A DNA stretch of 64,000 nt from Dactylorhiza incarnata. Taxonomy: Eukaryota; Streptophyta; Magnoliopsida; Asparagales; Orchidaceae. Numbering within the stretch: position 1 is the stretch's first letter; each line of letters starts with the position of its first letter. The position numbers and the translations under genes were made by a program. Location of the stretch: positions 4,539,501 through 4,603,500 of the forward strand of contig JAWHQI010000170.1 in assembly GCA_033032865.1 (NCBI GenBank), given 5' to 3'. Below the pieces are notes generated by a model that was given only the letters and a program-made list of their open reading frames with translations, did no database searches and was not told the origin of the DNA. This document shows, piece by piece, positions 33,920 through 44,400 of the stretch.

Positions 33920-36403
33920 ATGGATGAATTCCGAAATGTCGTTTTGGCGCTTGAAGTTGCAGGATTAGGTTTTATTCTAGAGCATCCTTGCAAGGTTCTT
34001 GAGAAGGAAGTGTTGAAGTTCTTCAAGCATGCAGAGCTCAGGAAGCAAGGGTCGGTAATCAAGAGCAAAATCGGTGATCTCTCAGTCAAGGTTTCTCCCT
34101 CCAGATTGACTAAGCTTCTCAAACTTCCAGTGGTAACCGAATCAGATGTTTTCTCTTCCAAGGACTTCAAGAAGGCATTGTCGTTTTGTGAATTGCCTAA
34201 AGGAACTAAATCCATCTATCGGAAGCACATGAATGAGGAAGGGAAACTGCTCTCAGATATTATGGGGAAAGTTCTTTTGTGTAAAGTTGGCTCTCGTGAC
34301 TACATTTCAAATGATATGTTCAAATTGCTCGGTTCAGTAATCTGCAGGACAAGGGTTGATTGGGGCAGCGTGTTGTTTGACAGAATTTCAGCTAGTCTGA
34401 ACACTCCTAACTTTGGGAGAATCCTCTCTTTATATCTCAATCGCTTAGACAAAGTCAGATTCAGCATGAAGACAGGAATCCCTCTCCACCATTTCAAAAG
34501 AATAGATTCCTCCATGATTGAAAGATGGTCCAGGAAAGTTGGTGAGACCAAGGTGCCGACTCCCGTTGTTTCAAAAGCTAAAAAGATCCTTTGTGATGAG
34601 TCTGAAAGGAGCTTCGACAGTAACTCTCCAGTCTCCTCTCCTGAAAAAGAAAGTGAAAAAGAAAGTGAAAAAGAACGTGAACACTCCAAGGGGGAGTGTT
34701 CTAAGCTACCAGAATCAGGCAAACGACATTCTCCTATAGTTTCTCCAGCTCCATCTCCAAAGATTCCTACTCCTCACAACTCTCCTTCCAAGGCAGATGA
34801 CAATGTTGGTAGCAATGATGATAGTGATGGTAATGATGAAGGGGGAGATGACCCTGATGCTGATATAGTGAAGATAGATAAGTCAGCTAAGAGCAAAGAT
34901 TCTCTTCCAGAAGATGAAATCCCTGCTCAGATTGAGGGGGAGAATGTCCATTCTGCTCATTCTCATTCTGCAGCAGACAAGCAAGATAAGACAGAGCTAA
35001 CTCCGCCTCCTAAAAATATTACAATCATTATTGAAGATGAACATAAAGCAGGGCCTTCTGCCTCTACATCCAGGATGAAAGAGAAATCAGTGCAACACCC
35101 CAAAATTCACAAAATTCAGAGCACTGTTGAAGATAAGAGAAATGAAGGCTCCACCCCTCCTCCAGTTAAAAATGATGACACCCTCGATGCTATTCAATTT
35201 TATCACTATATGAATGATGTAGATTCAAGTGATTTTCTGGTCGCTGAGGATGATTTTGGAATATCTTCTCGATTCCAAGCTCAACTTCCCTCTGCTGAAG
35301 ACTCCATGATGATCAATTTGGAAGAACTGCTTGTAAAGCAGAAAAGATTCTTTGAATTTGCTCTCAGTCAGGTTTTTGCGAAGACCAGAGCCATAGAGAA
35401 GGGAATGGGCAATCATTTACACTCAGTAGCCCACATTTTAGACAAGGTCAAAGAAAAGCAAGATGAATATTTCTCGATGGGTGCCTCCACCCTAAAGCAT
35501 GTAGTGGATGGATTACATAATATCAGTGATAATACTACAAAACTTTCTGAAAATCAGCAATATATTTTTGAGGATGCAGTGAGGGGAAGATCGGTCGTTC
35601 AGAACTCTCTCCAAAGTGCAAAGAATGAAATTATCCAAACCCTGACTGAAGAAGTCAGAAAGGGGGAGGAAAGATTGCATGAAAGGATTCAAACGCAAAT
35701 TTTTGATTTGAATAGAGAGATAGAAGGAAGGATTCAAGAGTCATATATGAATGTTCAATCCCAGTTTTCAGAAATTTCAAGAGGCATTGATGTCAAGTTT
35801 CAAGATTTATATGGTTATCTGCATCAAAATCAAATGTGGTTGCACAATGAATTGTCAAGAGGCTATGCCCATGGTTTCCAAGGGCCAGGCCAATCCTCTG
35901 CGCAGCCAGCATTTCCGTCTGAAGAATTCTATCCGGACATTCAATTTGCTGCTCCGTCTGAACCTTCTATTCCTCTTGAAGTTTATCATTGGTCAAACGA
36001 TGAAGAAGAAAACTCCAGGAAAAGAGCTAGAGTTGATCAAGGAGGATCAAACTCAGGTGGTTTTATGCATGATGCTAGAAGGGATGCAGGTCCCAGATTT
36101 CTAGAACCAAGAGCACCTCATCCCAGGAAGACTGTTGGAGAACTGTGGAGTCCGGAATCCAGGAATATTATTTTGGACACTTATAATCTTGTAATGAACT
36201 CTAATGAATCTGTTGACAATCACTATGATAGAGATGAGATCCACAAATGGGAGATGGCTAGGCTCAAGAGAAGAATTCACTACAGGAACCATCGAGATGA
36301 TGAAAAGCCTCCTTCTCCTCCTCCAAGATACTATCCAAAGCCAAGGGCCTATTTTACCAGACAATTGAAGAAGATTCAAAAGGGAAAGACGCAAGAGAAA
36401 TGA
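33920..36403 (+). CDS. SIRE third ORF (env-position ORF), about 827 residues, uninterrupted
   Basis: The frame is open from 33722, but the first in-frame ATG is 33920 (MDEFRNVVLALEVAG). Residues ~15-190 form a globular domain: KFFKHAELRKQGSVIKSKIG, KVSPSRLTKLLKLP, DIMGKVLLCKVGSRDYIS and VDWGSVLFDRISASL. The middle (about 34600-35170) is low-complexity, Ser/Glu/Asp-rich. Residues ~480-630 have a helical, coiled-coil look (EEVRKGEERLHERIQTQIFD). The C-terminus is Pro- and Arg-rich. There is no convincing signal peptide or membrane segment, so despite its position it does not look like an envelope protein. It is the only long, undamaged ORF in the element. Its fold looks related to the Athila ORF at 23111-24349. 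Function unknown. Confidence 0.75.
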   Translation: MDEFRNVVLALEVAGLGFILEHPCKVLEKEVLKFFKHAELRKQGSVIKSKIGDLSVKVSPSRLTKLLKLPVVTESDVFSSKDFKKALSFCELPKGTKSIYRKHMNEEGKLLSDIMGKVLLCKVGSRDYISNDMFKLLGSVICRTRVDWGSVLFDRISASLNTPNFGRILSLYLNRLDKVRFSMKTGIPLHHFKRIDSSMIERWSRKVGETKVPTPVVSKAKKILCDESERSFDSNSPVSSPEKESEKESEKEREHSKGECSKLPESGKRHSPIVSPAPSPKIPTPHNSPSKADDNVGSNDDSDGNDEGGDDPDADIVKIDKSAKSKDSLPEDEIPAQIEGENVHSAHSHSAADKQDKTELTPPPKNITIIIEDEHKAGPSASTSRMKEKSVQHPKIHKIQSTVEDKRNEGSTPPPVKNDDTLDAIQFYHYMNDVDSSDFLVAEDDFGISSRFQAQLPSAEDSMMINLEELLVKQKRFFEFALSQVFAKTRAIEKGMGNHLHSVAHILDKVKEKQDEYFSMGASTLKHVVDGLHNISDNTTKLSENQQYIFEDAVRGRSVVQNSLQSAKNEIIQTLTEEVRKGEERLHERIQTQIFDLNREIEGRIQESYMNVQSQFSEISRGIDVKFQDLYGYLHQNQMWLHNELSRGYAHGFQGPGQSSAQPAFPSEEFYPDIQFAAPSEPSIPLEVYHWSNDEEENSRKRARVDQGGSNSGGFMHDARRDAGPRFLEPRAPHPRKTVGELWSPESRNIILDTYNLVMNSNESVDNHYDRDEIHKWEMARLKRRIHYRNHRDDEKPPSPPPRYYPKPRAYFTRQLKKIQKGKTQEK

Positions 36404-36590
36404 TGGATGCTTGATCGCTAGACTCTATTTCTCTTTTAAGAACATTTATATATTGTTGTCAAATTAATTTTTGGTGGACTTAAGTTTTTGATGCTTTTAT
36501 ATATCCACATGGTTCAGTTCTTTACTTGCTTACATTTATTATTCTCTGTGCAATTCACCATAGTAGATAGAGTTCTGACTTCTTCAAATA
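36404..36590 (+). other. Short untranslated spacer after the SIRE third ORF
   Basis: AT-rich; nothing recognised except the approach to the polypurine tract. Confidence 0.5.
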
Positions 36591-36599
36591 GGGGGAGAT
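36591..36599 (+). other. Polypurine tract of the SIRE-type element
   Basis: GGGGGAGAT directly precedes TGTTGGGTATT, the start of the 3' LTR at 36600. Confidence 0.85.
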
Positions 36600-37996
36600 T
36601 GTTGGGTATTGTATCCACAATAGCCCTGATTTGAAGAAGTCCCCTTCAAACTAAGACGAATTGTAATTGTATTTGATTATGCACTTTAGCTGTGATGTGA
36701 CAGGTTATTCCACTCTAAGTACAAACCAATGTCAGGTTTCAATGAGTCGTCAAACACAGGCCTGTGCAATGTAATCCCTCATTGTATAGACCAAAGTGTT
36801 GGCTCGTGTGAAATCTCTCTATTGGGATGTACTTCATTTTCAAAGTGCTAGAGAAGAAGGACTGGAGCTGATGATGGAATCATTTGAGAAAGGAAAATAA
36901 CTTAAGTAAAATTCGATTATATCATTTAGAACATATAGTCGAACTCGACTATATGGTTTGAATGGATATAACCGAATTCGGCTAATCCTTGTCCGAAAGG
37001 TTTATTTTTCTAAGTAAAAGAATAGTCGAATTCGATTAATGTAATTCGGTGATTCTGTTTAGTCGAATCCCTAGAACTGCCGAATTCGACTATATGGTTT
37101 AACCGAATAAATTTGGTTAATCCATTTCGCCGAATCGGTCTGCAGGTATTTTCCGGTTCAATTCGACAACGTATTCTTTAGGGCATTCCCCATGTACAGT
37201 ACACGTGGAGCTAGATCCCTAATTCGCGCTTATGACCGTTGGAAGAAGACTCTATAAATACCTAAGGATTATTTCTAAATAACCCAAAAAAAATCGTGAA
37301 TTGAAAAAGAAATGCAAATTACTACTGACGGCCGACTGTTCTCACGCAAGTGTTTCGTCTCCGACAAAGCCAACGATTCGTGATTCGTCTTCTAAAGATT
37401 TAATCGACAAGATCAAGATCCAATTAGCTCTCATCTTCTATTGATCAAGTCGATTCAAGTTCTCAGATCTAGCTTCAAATCGTCTTCAAGATTTCTTCAT
37501 TCTTCATTTTCAAAGAACTGAAGTTTATTGCTAAGAAGAAGAAATCTATCTCTCAAGATCTGAAGAAGAACTTCATCAGAAGTTTAAGAAGATTGTTTTT
37601 CAATTTACTGTGTTGTTGTAAGAACCATATCTTAAATCTTGTAGGAAGCTTGCTTCCGAGTTATTGTGTAGATCCTTGTTTGAGGATCGAGTTGTAGGAG
37701 TTGTTTTACTCCGAGTTGTAGGAGTGGTGTACTCCGAGTTGTAGGAGTTTTGACTCCGAGGTGTAAGATTATTTTTAATCTGAGATTGGTGAAGTAGCCG
37801 AGTCTAGCCTCGAAGTACTAGATAGGCGAGGCGGGAAAGAGGACTACCCACATCGGGGAACCTCTATAAAATCCTTGTGTCTGTGCTGTGCTTTATTGTG
37901 TGCATTTCTGTGTTATATTTTAATTCCACGTAAAGACATAGAATCCACCTATTCACCCCCCCTCTAGGTGATTTAGGCCGCAACTAAATACTTTCA
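36600..37996 (+). repeat. 3' LTR of the SIRE-type element
   Basis: It is a near copy of 26440-27851, lacking one 14-bp unit of the ATTCGGTTAAT motif near 37115. It keeps the CACGTG G-box and the TATA box at 37251-37260. Confidence 0.95.
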
Positions 37997-38001
37997 CCAT
38001 C

Positions 38002-38898
38002 ACTAAGGAGATAAATCTGAATCTAAAAATGTTCCTACATCGTTTTGATTTCCTGAATCATGTCTAGTAAGATCTACTTTGATTTGTGGTTTCTCTCTTC
38101 CGTCATGAACTAAATTCCTAAGTCTTGCATGTGTGAAGTACCTTAGTTGTGATGATGACTTGATTTTCGTTTATAATTTGTGAATGTGTTGATGTTGATA
38201 TTTATTAAATTTATGATCTATTCTTGGGATTTTGGTTTAAGTTTCATCTTTAAAGTGCTTGGCAAAAATTCGAGAGATGAGTCGGGCTAGATGAACGTTT
38301 GTTTGCACGACGATATTCGAGAGAGGAGTCGTGTAGTTTTTAACCAAACTTCCGTATTTATACTTCATCGCGAGATTCGAGAGAGGAGCGTTGAAAGTGT
38401 ATCATAAATCTTAATATAATTTCAAGAGAGAGAGAGAGATCTCCTCTTGAATTAGCAACCGTGATTCTATCACTTTATGTTATTCTAGTTTCATCTAAGT
38501 TGGAGACGACTAGAGGATTTGGAATAATCGGATAATGGAGATCGAGAGATAAAGTTATCCAATTTAGAATCGTTGCAAGATCATCATTAATACTTCATGA
38601 ATTATCACTTTTATTGGTTGTCATCATAGCAAGAGAAAATCACATGTGAGACTATCTTTCCAAGTGAAGTAAAAATATTTTAAGTAACCGTAATTAGAGT
38701 TGTAATTGTTGCTTTTGAATTATTTAAGTTTCTCTATCAATCATTATTACTTGCTTGAATTTAGAGAAAAGACAAAAATTAATATTTGTGAGCACTAAGT
38801 TAAGCACTTCCTCGTGGGAACGATCACTTTCTCATCATTTTATTACTTGTACGGCACGTGCACTTGCGTATTTATAAACACCTTTTGCGTGCGTATCA
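38002..38898 (+). repeat. 3' LTR of Athila, right part
   Basis: It continues ACTAAGGAGATAAATCTG after the second CCATC, matches 15799-16701 and ends GCGTATCA, followed by ATCTC. Confidence 0.95.
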
Positions 38899-38903
38899 AT
38901 CTC

Positions 38904-39463
38904 CTCCTCCAAGGTGCCCTTAAGAGTCTATTTATAGATTCTCTGGACTGGTCTGCAAATAGCTTGAATCCGCCTTTTGGTTTTACTAACCGCACCCCAA
39001 AATGGTCTGCCAACAGCCTAACACCGTTGTTCTGAAGGGCTATTGGCAGCCCACAAGGGGTATCTAGGCCATTTCCTCCTTGAAGCCTTTGGGGGCGAGT
39101 GGTCTGTGAGGGCACCACTCGCCAGACTCCTTTCTCGCCCCGTTCGACCGGGCGAGTGCCCGCGCGCGAGATGCCCAGCCTGCTTACGCTCGTCGAGCGC
39201 TCCCCCGCGCACGTCGAACGCTCCTGAGCTCTGGGCGAGTGGTCCGCGAAGACGCTACTCGCAGGTCTTCTCTCCTATTATATGCTTGCCCTCATTCGCC
39301 AACACCCCTCACCGTCGCGCGGGTGCTCTGAGAGTGGGACCACACTCGCCCTGTGGTCAGCCCTTTCCCTTGGCCTGGGCGAATGGTCCGTTGGGCTCGA
39401 CTCTTGTCCCTTGGTCCCTCCTTTCGGGTCCGGGGGCCCACTCGGCGAATACGGGGTTGTACA
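38904..39463 (-). mobile_element. Solo LTR (gag-only family), right part
   Basis: It continues the LTR broken at 15345 and ends GGGGTTGTACA, followed by ACCGC (39464-39468). The palindromic CTATTTATAG at 38928-38937 reads CTATAAATAG on the minus strand, the family's TATA box. GGCGAGTGGTC / CACTCGCC motifs from 39095 on are shared with the LTRs at 53185-53924 and 58466-59333. Confidence 0.9.
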
Positions 39464-39468
39464 ACCGC

Positions 39469-40154
39469 CAACTGGGCAGGGGTGTCACCCTTAGGTGTCG
39501 GGGGCTTTCAAGAAGGCCTGTTAGGTCGAGAAACAAAGTTGACAGCCTGTGGGGGATGAACAATCTGTTCCGCGCTCTTTCCAGCGTGTTCGGGTCCTCG
39601 ATGTGAATGAACCTTTTGAGTTCATCCAGAGTGATCTTCTCCTTCCGCCTGGGCATCTCGGTTTTGAAAGTCAGCCACTCCGCAGGTAGCTTGCTCAGAA
39701 TCAGATACACGAACAGATTGTCATCCATCTTCGACTGATTGTCCTCTAGCTTGTTGCGCAAGTTCTCCAACTCTATGATCTGGGAGGTGATCGGCAGGTT
39801 CGCTTTGAGACGGAAGTTGAAGAACTTCTCCCCAATGAGCGATTTGGACAATACCTCCTCCTTCTGGAAATGTGCGTTGAGACGATCCCAGATCTCCTTT
39901 GCGGCCTTGTAGGCGTGGTAGGTCAGTGTGAGACGAGGATTGAGGGAATTCAACAGGTTGTCCCTGCAGAAATCTTCATCCTTGTTCCACTGATATTCAT
40001 CTACGCCCTCGCCAGTAGACGCAGAATCACTTTGCACAGTGTAAAAAATAACGCGTTCCTTCATTCCTAGTTAGACTTGAATTTTCCAACTGAGGAAGTC
40101 GGAGGCGTCGAACGACTGCAATTTGACGGTGTCGAGAGCACTTTTCTTCGACAT
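39469..40154 (-). pseudogene. copia-2 gag, N-terminal half
   Basis: The minus-strand ATG is at 40154 (MSKKSALDTVKLQSFDASDF). A TAA soon after (following WKIQV) breaks the frame, which continues MKERVIFYTVQSDS. The copia UBN2-type capsid motifs follow: AYKAAKEIWDRLNAHFQKEE, LRNKLEDNQSKMDDNLFVYL and KLPAEWLTFKTEMPRRKE. It stops at the insertion point whose TSD is ACCGC; the zinc knuckle and protease of the same gene resume at 15083 on the other side of the nest. Confidence 0.85.
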
Positions 40155-41060
40155 TTCGCTAGAATTAAACACAAATTAAATTCTAGAACAAGGTCACCTG
40201 AGCCGTGCGGAGACAAGTAGGGCACTTCAGATCCAATCCAGTAAAAGATTTGTTTGCTCCTCCGCTCTGTTGAAGAACAACCGCTGAAGACTAGATCCAA
40301 GCACCAGAAAAGACCTAGAAAAAAAATTCTCCAGATCTTGCAACAAGAAAATTTCTCCCCCTCTGGATCTTGCAACAAGAAAAATTGCTCCTCTTCTGGA
40401 TCTCAATCCAGATCTACAAACGAAAATCCAGATCGCAGCAAGGATTTCCAGATCTGGCAGCGGCTAGGATCCAGAACTTGCCGGTGAAAAAAAATCGCAA
40501 AGCGAGAACAGCCCAGATCAAGGCTTCTGTAGAACTGAGATCGGGCTGCCCTGAAGTGAAGAAGCAAAGCGAGATCCTCTACGGGGCAGCACCTTTGCGA
40601 ACGACGAAGAGAAAATAGCCCTAATCAAGGCTTTCGTCCTCCTCTAGATCGGTGATCAAAGAAGACTGAGAAGATCGGCGCCAGGAAACCCACACACACA
40701 ACACCCCATGTCGATCTGTGACAGGGAAGAAAAAAATAGCGGTGGATCTCTTCCTACGAGTGGCGCACAGGAACTTGCAAATGGCCAAACGAGGAAAATC
40801 TGCGCAGGAACTTGCTCTCGATTGGCAGAGAAGAAACGCTAGACGCCGCTTCTTCTTGCGATCTTCCTTCTCGAACAGATGCAGATCGGCGATGGATCAC
40901 TCCTACACCCGACGGAAATCGCGATTGAAGGAGACAGGAGAGCGCCGACGGGAGCAAGAGATTTGAGCGGAAAAACCCTAAAAAAACTATCTTGAGAATG
41001 TTGGTTTGGCTCCGCTCAAGATAGTCCACTAAGACCCATCAGTGTGGAATGATCTTATGT
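40155..41060 (-). other. 5' leader and possible LTR of copia-2
   Basis: No gene. It contains repeated GATC-rich words (CCAGATC, GGATCTTGCAACAAGAAAA twice near 40335 and 40362) and an inverted pair CTATCTTGAGAATG / CTCAAGATAG near 40986-41024. TGTGGAATGATCTT near 41043 is faintly like the LTR start seen at 11833, but no clear LTR match or initiator-Met site was found. Confidence 0.35.
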
Positions 41061-43198
41061 AGTATCTCCAGCGTAGAGCCTAACCCTAGTGACACGTACC
41101 CCGACGGATCGTTCCGAGTCGGTCCTGACACGCGCAGACATATAAATTAATATACCTAACACAAAATTCAACAGAAAATTGTTAAGGGGAATATGATTTT
41201 GATGAATGGTGAGAAGATTGGCGAACTTTTTTGATTGTTTGTATGTTATCATCACATAAGGCTGAGCAAGGGGGACATTGTACCCACAATGGTAGTTTTG
41301 GACTTGATCATCTTGTAGGTTTTTGGTTTTGGTTTTGGACTTGGATCATCCTTTCGTTGTTGTATGCATTATGTAAGTTTTGTAGCACAATGCGGGCATT
41401 TAGATATTGTTAGTAAAGTATATGGTATGAATGTTAAGCTATAGGGGACCGTAACTTCTCCTTTTTGCCATAAATATTTTGATTGTATTACAGAGACATT
41501 ACAAATTGCCTCAATGAATGTTAAGTTTTCTGTAATACTAACCAGCACTGAATATGATGTGAATTAGCATTGTTTTTAGGATTATTCGTGTTATTTTGCA
41601 GTGTTTTGAGCATTATTTTGCAGTGTTATTTTGTATGTCATGTTGCTTTTGTGATATCTGTATAAACGAAATTCAATTAAGCAACATGTTTACCACCCAC
41701 TTCAATAAAGATGATTGACGAAATTTGACAACAAATTATTTCAAAGCGCGTGCTGAAAAAACTTATGACCGTGCTCAATTGAAATGTAAATGAGATCAGA
41801 TGAAAAAATAGTGAAAGTTGTGGAAGGAGCTCAAGCGAGATGAGACGAGTTTGAGATGGAACTCTCTTAAAAAGATAATTGATGATTAAGATTAGTAAAA
41901 TGAAAAAAATAAAACTTTGATAAGAAGAAACCTAATTGATTGTGTTAGACTATGGTTTTTTTTTAATATTAATTTATTATTATTCAGGCCCTACGTGCTA
42001 CTAAAAAGTTTAGCAATGCGGGCAGAGTTGGAGGAAATACTAGATATAATGTTCAGTTCAATAGCTGCCACTAGTGAAGAAGTATGAATGCCTAGCTCTT
42101 GAGTGTGTGCCTATTGATTTAATATCAGAGCACATTTTTCAGATGATGATAATAATTTGGTGAAAGATAGTGTCACTCATGGAAGTTGGTACGAGGGAAT
42201 AGGGTGTCCTGCAAATAAGCAATCACAAGTAGAATCCTCTACACAACAAATCAAGAGATCTCATAGTGACAAGAGTAAGGGGAAGAGTACATGCTCTTTT
42301 TTAAAGATTGCATTGATGCACATGATGAAACTTATGGTGATGCATGCATTATAGGTGATAAACAAGTACTCTATATCATATGTCAAAGAAAAATCAACAC
42401 AAAATATTATGACTATTTATGCTTTCAACTAGTGTTTCACATTCGTGGTGACGGGGCCTGAAGAATCGACCCCTGTCAGCTCCATATTTCATCGTGCATT
42501 AATAAATAGAAATATTAATTTTCTATATCCGCCATCAAGTATGAGCTTTACTTATATTTATGTCTACTTTGTACTCCAAAGTTTCATACAAAATTTTATT
42601 TATTTGTAATAAGGTAATCTTTACTATTGCCATTTATTTGATTTTGCACGTTATAACTTCCCAATTCAATGGTCGTGCGAGCATTTCAATAAAGCATACT
42701 CATCACTTCACAATGTCATTGAAAATACCTTCTGTGTCTAAAAGAAAAAAATGACCGTAGTATTCATTCAAGAAATAAATATTATTTGCGGTGTCTACGA
42801 TGACTTTACACAGCTATTTTCGTAGACATTCTTTATGTAAAAACCAAGAGTTTACCGAGTGTGAGGATGATGAAGACAAATACACATGTGCTTGGACCAG
42901 GCGCAATAGACTCGGGCTTTTGAAGGGAGAGGGGATTATGAAATGATGATTTCATGACATCATATGGCCAATCAGTTAACATAATGCATGGGGGTATTTT
43001 AACATTCTATTTTTTAATAGTTGATATTCTATATAAATTATTTCTACTAATACTTTTATATTATTACAATTTATAGGTGAAGCTTATCAACGTGAGAAGA
43101 CCTATGATTTGCTCTTATTTTGAACTGAACATTTTAAAAACTATATTGATTATTTTAATATTTTTATTTGAACTTTTTAATATTTATGTTTATCATGT
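41061..43198. other. AT-rich intergenic DNA
   Basis: Six-frame reading shows only short, low-complexity frames. A 65-residue frame at 42157-42354 has no recognisable domain. Near 42470 and 42780 the composition changes, suggesting old insertions, but no boundaries can be supported. Confidence 0.4.
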
Positions 43199-43206
43199 TA
43201 ATATTT

Positions 43207-43497
43207 GGGCAATGTTATAAGCACACCAATTTTGACTATTTGCACACCATTTCTATGAGTTATTACACGCCTTTTGAAAATAAGTCTTGTACATGCATTT
43301 TTAGGAAAAGTGTTCAACACGAAAATTGTAGATCTCGTCAAGATCTACAACTTTCGTGTTGAACACTTTTCCTAAAAATGCATGTACAAAACGTATTTTT
43401 AAAAATTCGCTATAGTTACGATCAAGACGACAATACGCCTTGTGCTTACATTTTTAGGAAAAGTGTTCAAAATAAGACTATGCTTATAACATTGCCC
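43207..43497. mobile_element. Hairpin MITE, 291 bp, 17-bp TIRs, 8-bp TSD
   Basis: It starts GGGCAATGTTATAAGCA and ends with its exact reverse complement. TAATATTT flanks it at 43199-43206 and 43498-43505. An 8-bp duplication suggests mobilisation by a hAT-type transposase. An almost perfect hairpin lies inside at 43288-43388: 48-bp arms, one mismatch, 5-base loop CGTCA. Confidence 0.85.
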
Positions 43498-43664
43498 TAA
43501 TATTTTTGTTTGAATATCATATTTTGCATGTTTCTATTTTAATTGAAATTTTAGTTCAACATTAACTATATTAAATTTTATGCCACCAAATAAATAAAAT
43601 TTGAAATACATTTTTTCCAAACATGTATAAATTCGGAATAAATTTTAAAAGGTCTTTATATTGG

Positions 43665-44033
43665 CAGCCCCTATTTGACTATTGGCACACCAATTTCTAT
43701 GAATTATAACGCGCCTTTTGAAAATATGCATTATACATGCATTTTTAGGAAAAGTGTTCAACACGAAAATTGTAGGTCTCATCGAGATCTACAACTTTCG
43801 TGTTGAACACTTTTCCTAAAAATGCATGCACAAAGCGTATTTTCAAAAATTCGTCAAAATTTTGCTATAATTACGATCAAGACAATACGCCTTGTGCGTG
43901 CATTTTTAGGAAAAGTGTTCAACTACAATTTTCGTGTTGAACACTTTTCCTAAAAATGCATGTATAAGATATATTTTCAAAAGGCGTGTTATAACTCATA
44001 GAAATTTGTATGCCAATAGCCAAATAAGAGCTG
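43665..44033. mobile_element. Second, diverged hairpin MITE of the same family
   Basis: The ends CAGCCCCTATTTGACTATTGG and CCAATAGCCAAATAAGAGCTG are imperfect inverted repeats. Inside it shares ACATGCATTTTTAGGAAAAG and its complement with the MITE at 43207-43497, in two successive hairpins (about 43735-43835 and 43900-43965). A target-site duplication was not found and the ends are approximate. Confidence 0.7.
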
Positions 44034-44087
44034 TAAGACCCATTTTAAATTAAGGAAATAAATTTCATACTCAAATATTATGGAATT

Positions 44088-44160
44088 GAAAACAAAAAAC
44101 CACTAAAAACGAACAACACACGTTTTCAAAAAAACCACTAAAAACGAACAACACACGTGT
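44088..44160. repeat. Two copies of a 35-bp unit upstream of the DUF1664 gene
   Basis: CCACTAAAAACGAACAACAC occurs twice, 35 bp apart, each followed by ACACGTG or ACGTTTTC. It lies about 240-310 bp before the start codon and may be in the promoter; no function is shown. Confidence 0.6.
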
Positions 44161-44400
44161 AAATTTTCGTACCAGTAGAAAATTTCGGTCCCGTCTGAAG
44201 CCTAAATAGAGACCAGATTCTTCTCCGAATCCTACGCCCACCGCCGCCCAGGACCGCCACCCAGGTTTCGAAGGGAAGAAATCTCGCCTGTGATCCGGTT
44301 TCTGCTCCAACTCTTCTTCCCTCCACGGATCTCTTCCTCGTTCCGGCCCACAAGAGGCATTGCGAAAGGGAAACCTAGGGTTTTGATTTCATCTGGTTCG

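Larger units (their letters stand above)
26440..37996 (+). mobile_element. SIRE/Maximus-type Ty1/copia retrotransposon; TSD CCATC
   Basis: 11,557 bp, from TGTTGGGTATTG to ATACTTTCA, with CCATC at 26435-26439 and 37997-38001. It has LTRs of 1,412 and 1,397 bp, an initiator-Met primer-binding site, a long gag with two zinc knuckles, copia-order pol, a large extra ORF, and a GGGGGAGA polypurine tract. Length, long gag and the third ORF are typical of the SIRE/Maximus lineage. The LTRs differ at roughly two dozen bases plus a 14-bp indel (by eye). Stops in gag and pol make this copy defective. It is the innermost and youngest member of the nest. Confidence 0.95.
15346..38898 (+). mobile_element. 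Athila-type Ty3/gypsy retrotransposon, split by SIRE; TSD ATCTC
   Basis: It begins TGATAACTTCTC and ends GCGTATCA. The duplication ATCTC lies at 15341-15345 and 38899-38903. Without the SIRE insertion and its 5-bp duplication it is about 12.0 kb: 5' LTR, TGGCGCC primer-binding site, gag, pol in gypsy order (protease, RT, RNase H, integrase), a further ORF, polypurine tract and 3' LTR. The order, the primer-binding site and the extra ORF are typical of the Athila lineage. In-frame stops (17933, 20596, 23315), a gag-pol frame change and a catalytic RT substitution show that it cannot move by itself. Confidence 0.95.

Noticed and set aside
33920..36403. Envelope protein in the SIRE third ORF
   Set aside because: No signal peptide, transmembrane or fusion-like segment is visible; only position suggests env.
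42157..42354. 65-residue ORF in the intergenic stretch
   Set aside because: No domain, no supporting splice or neighbour context.
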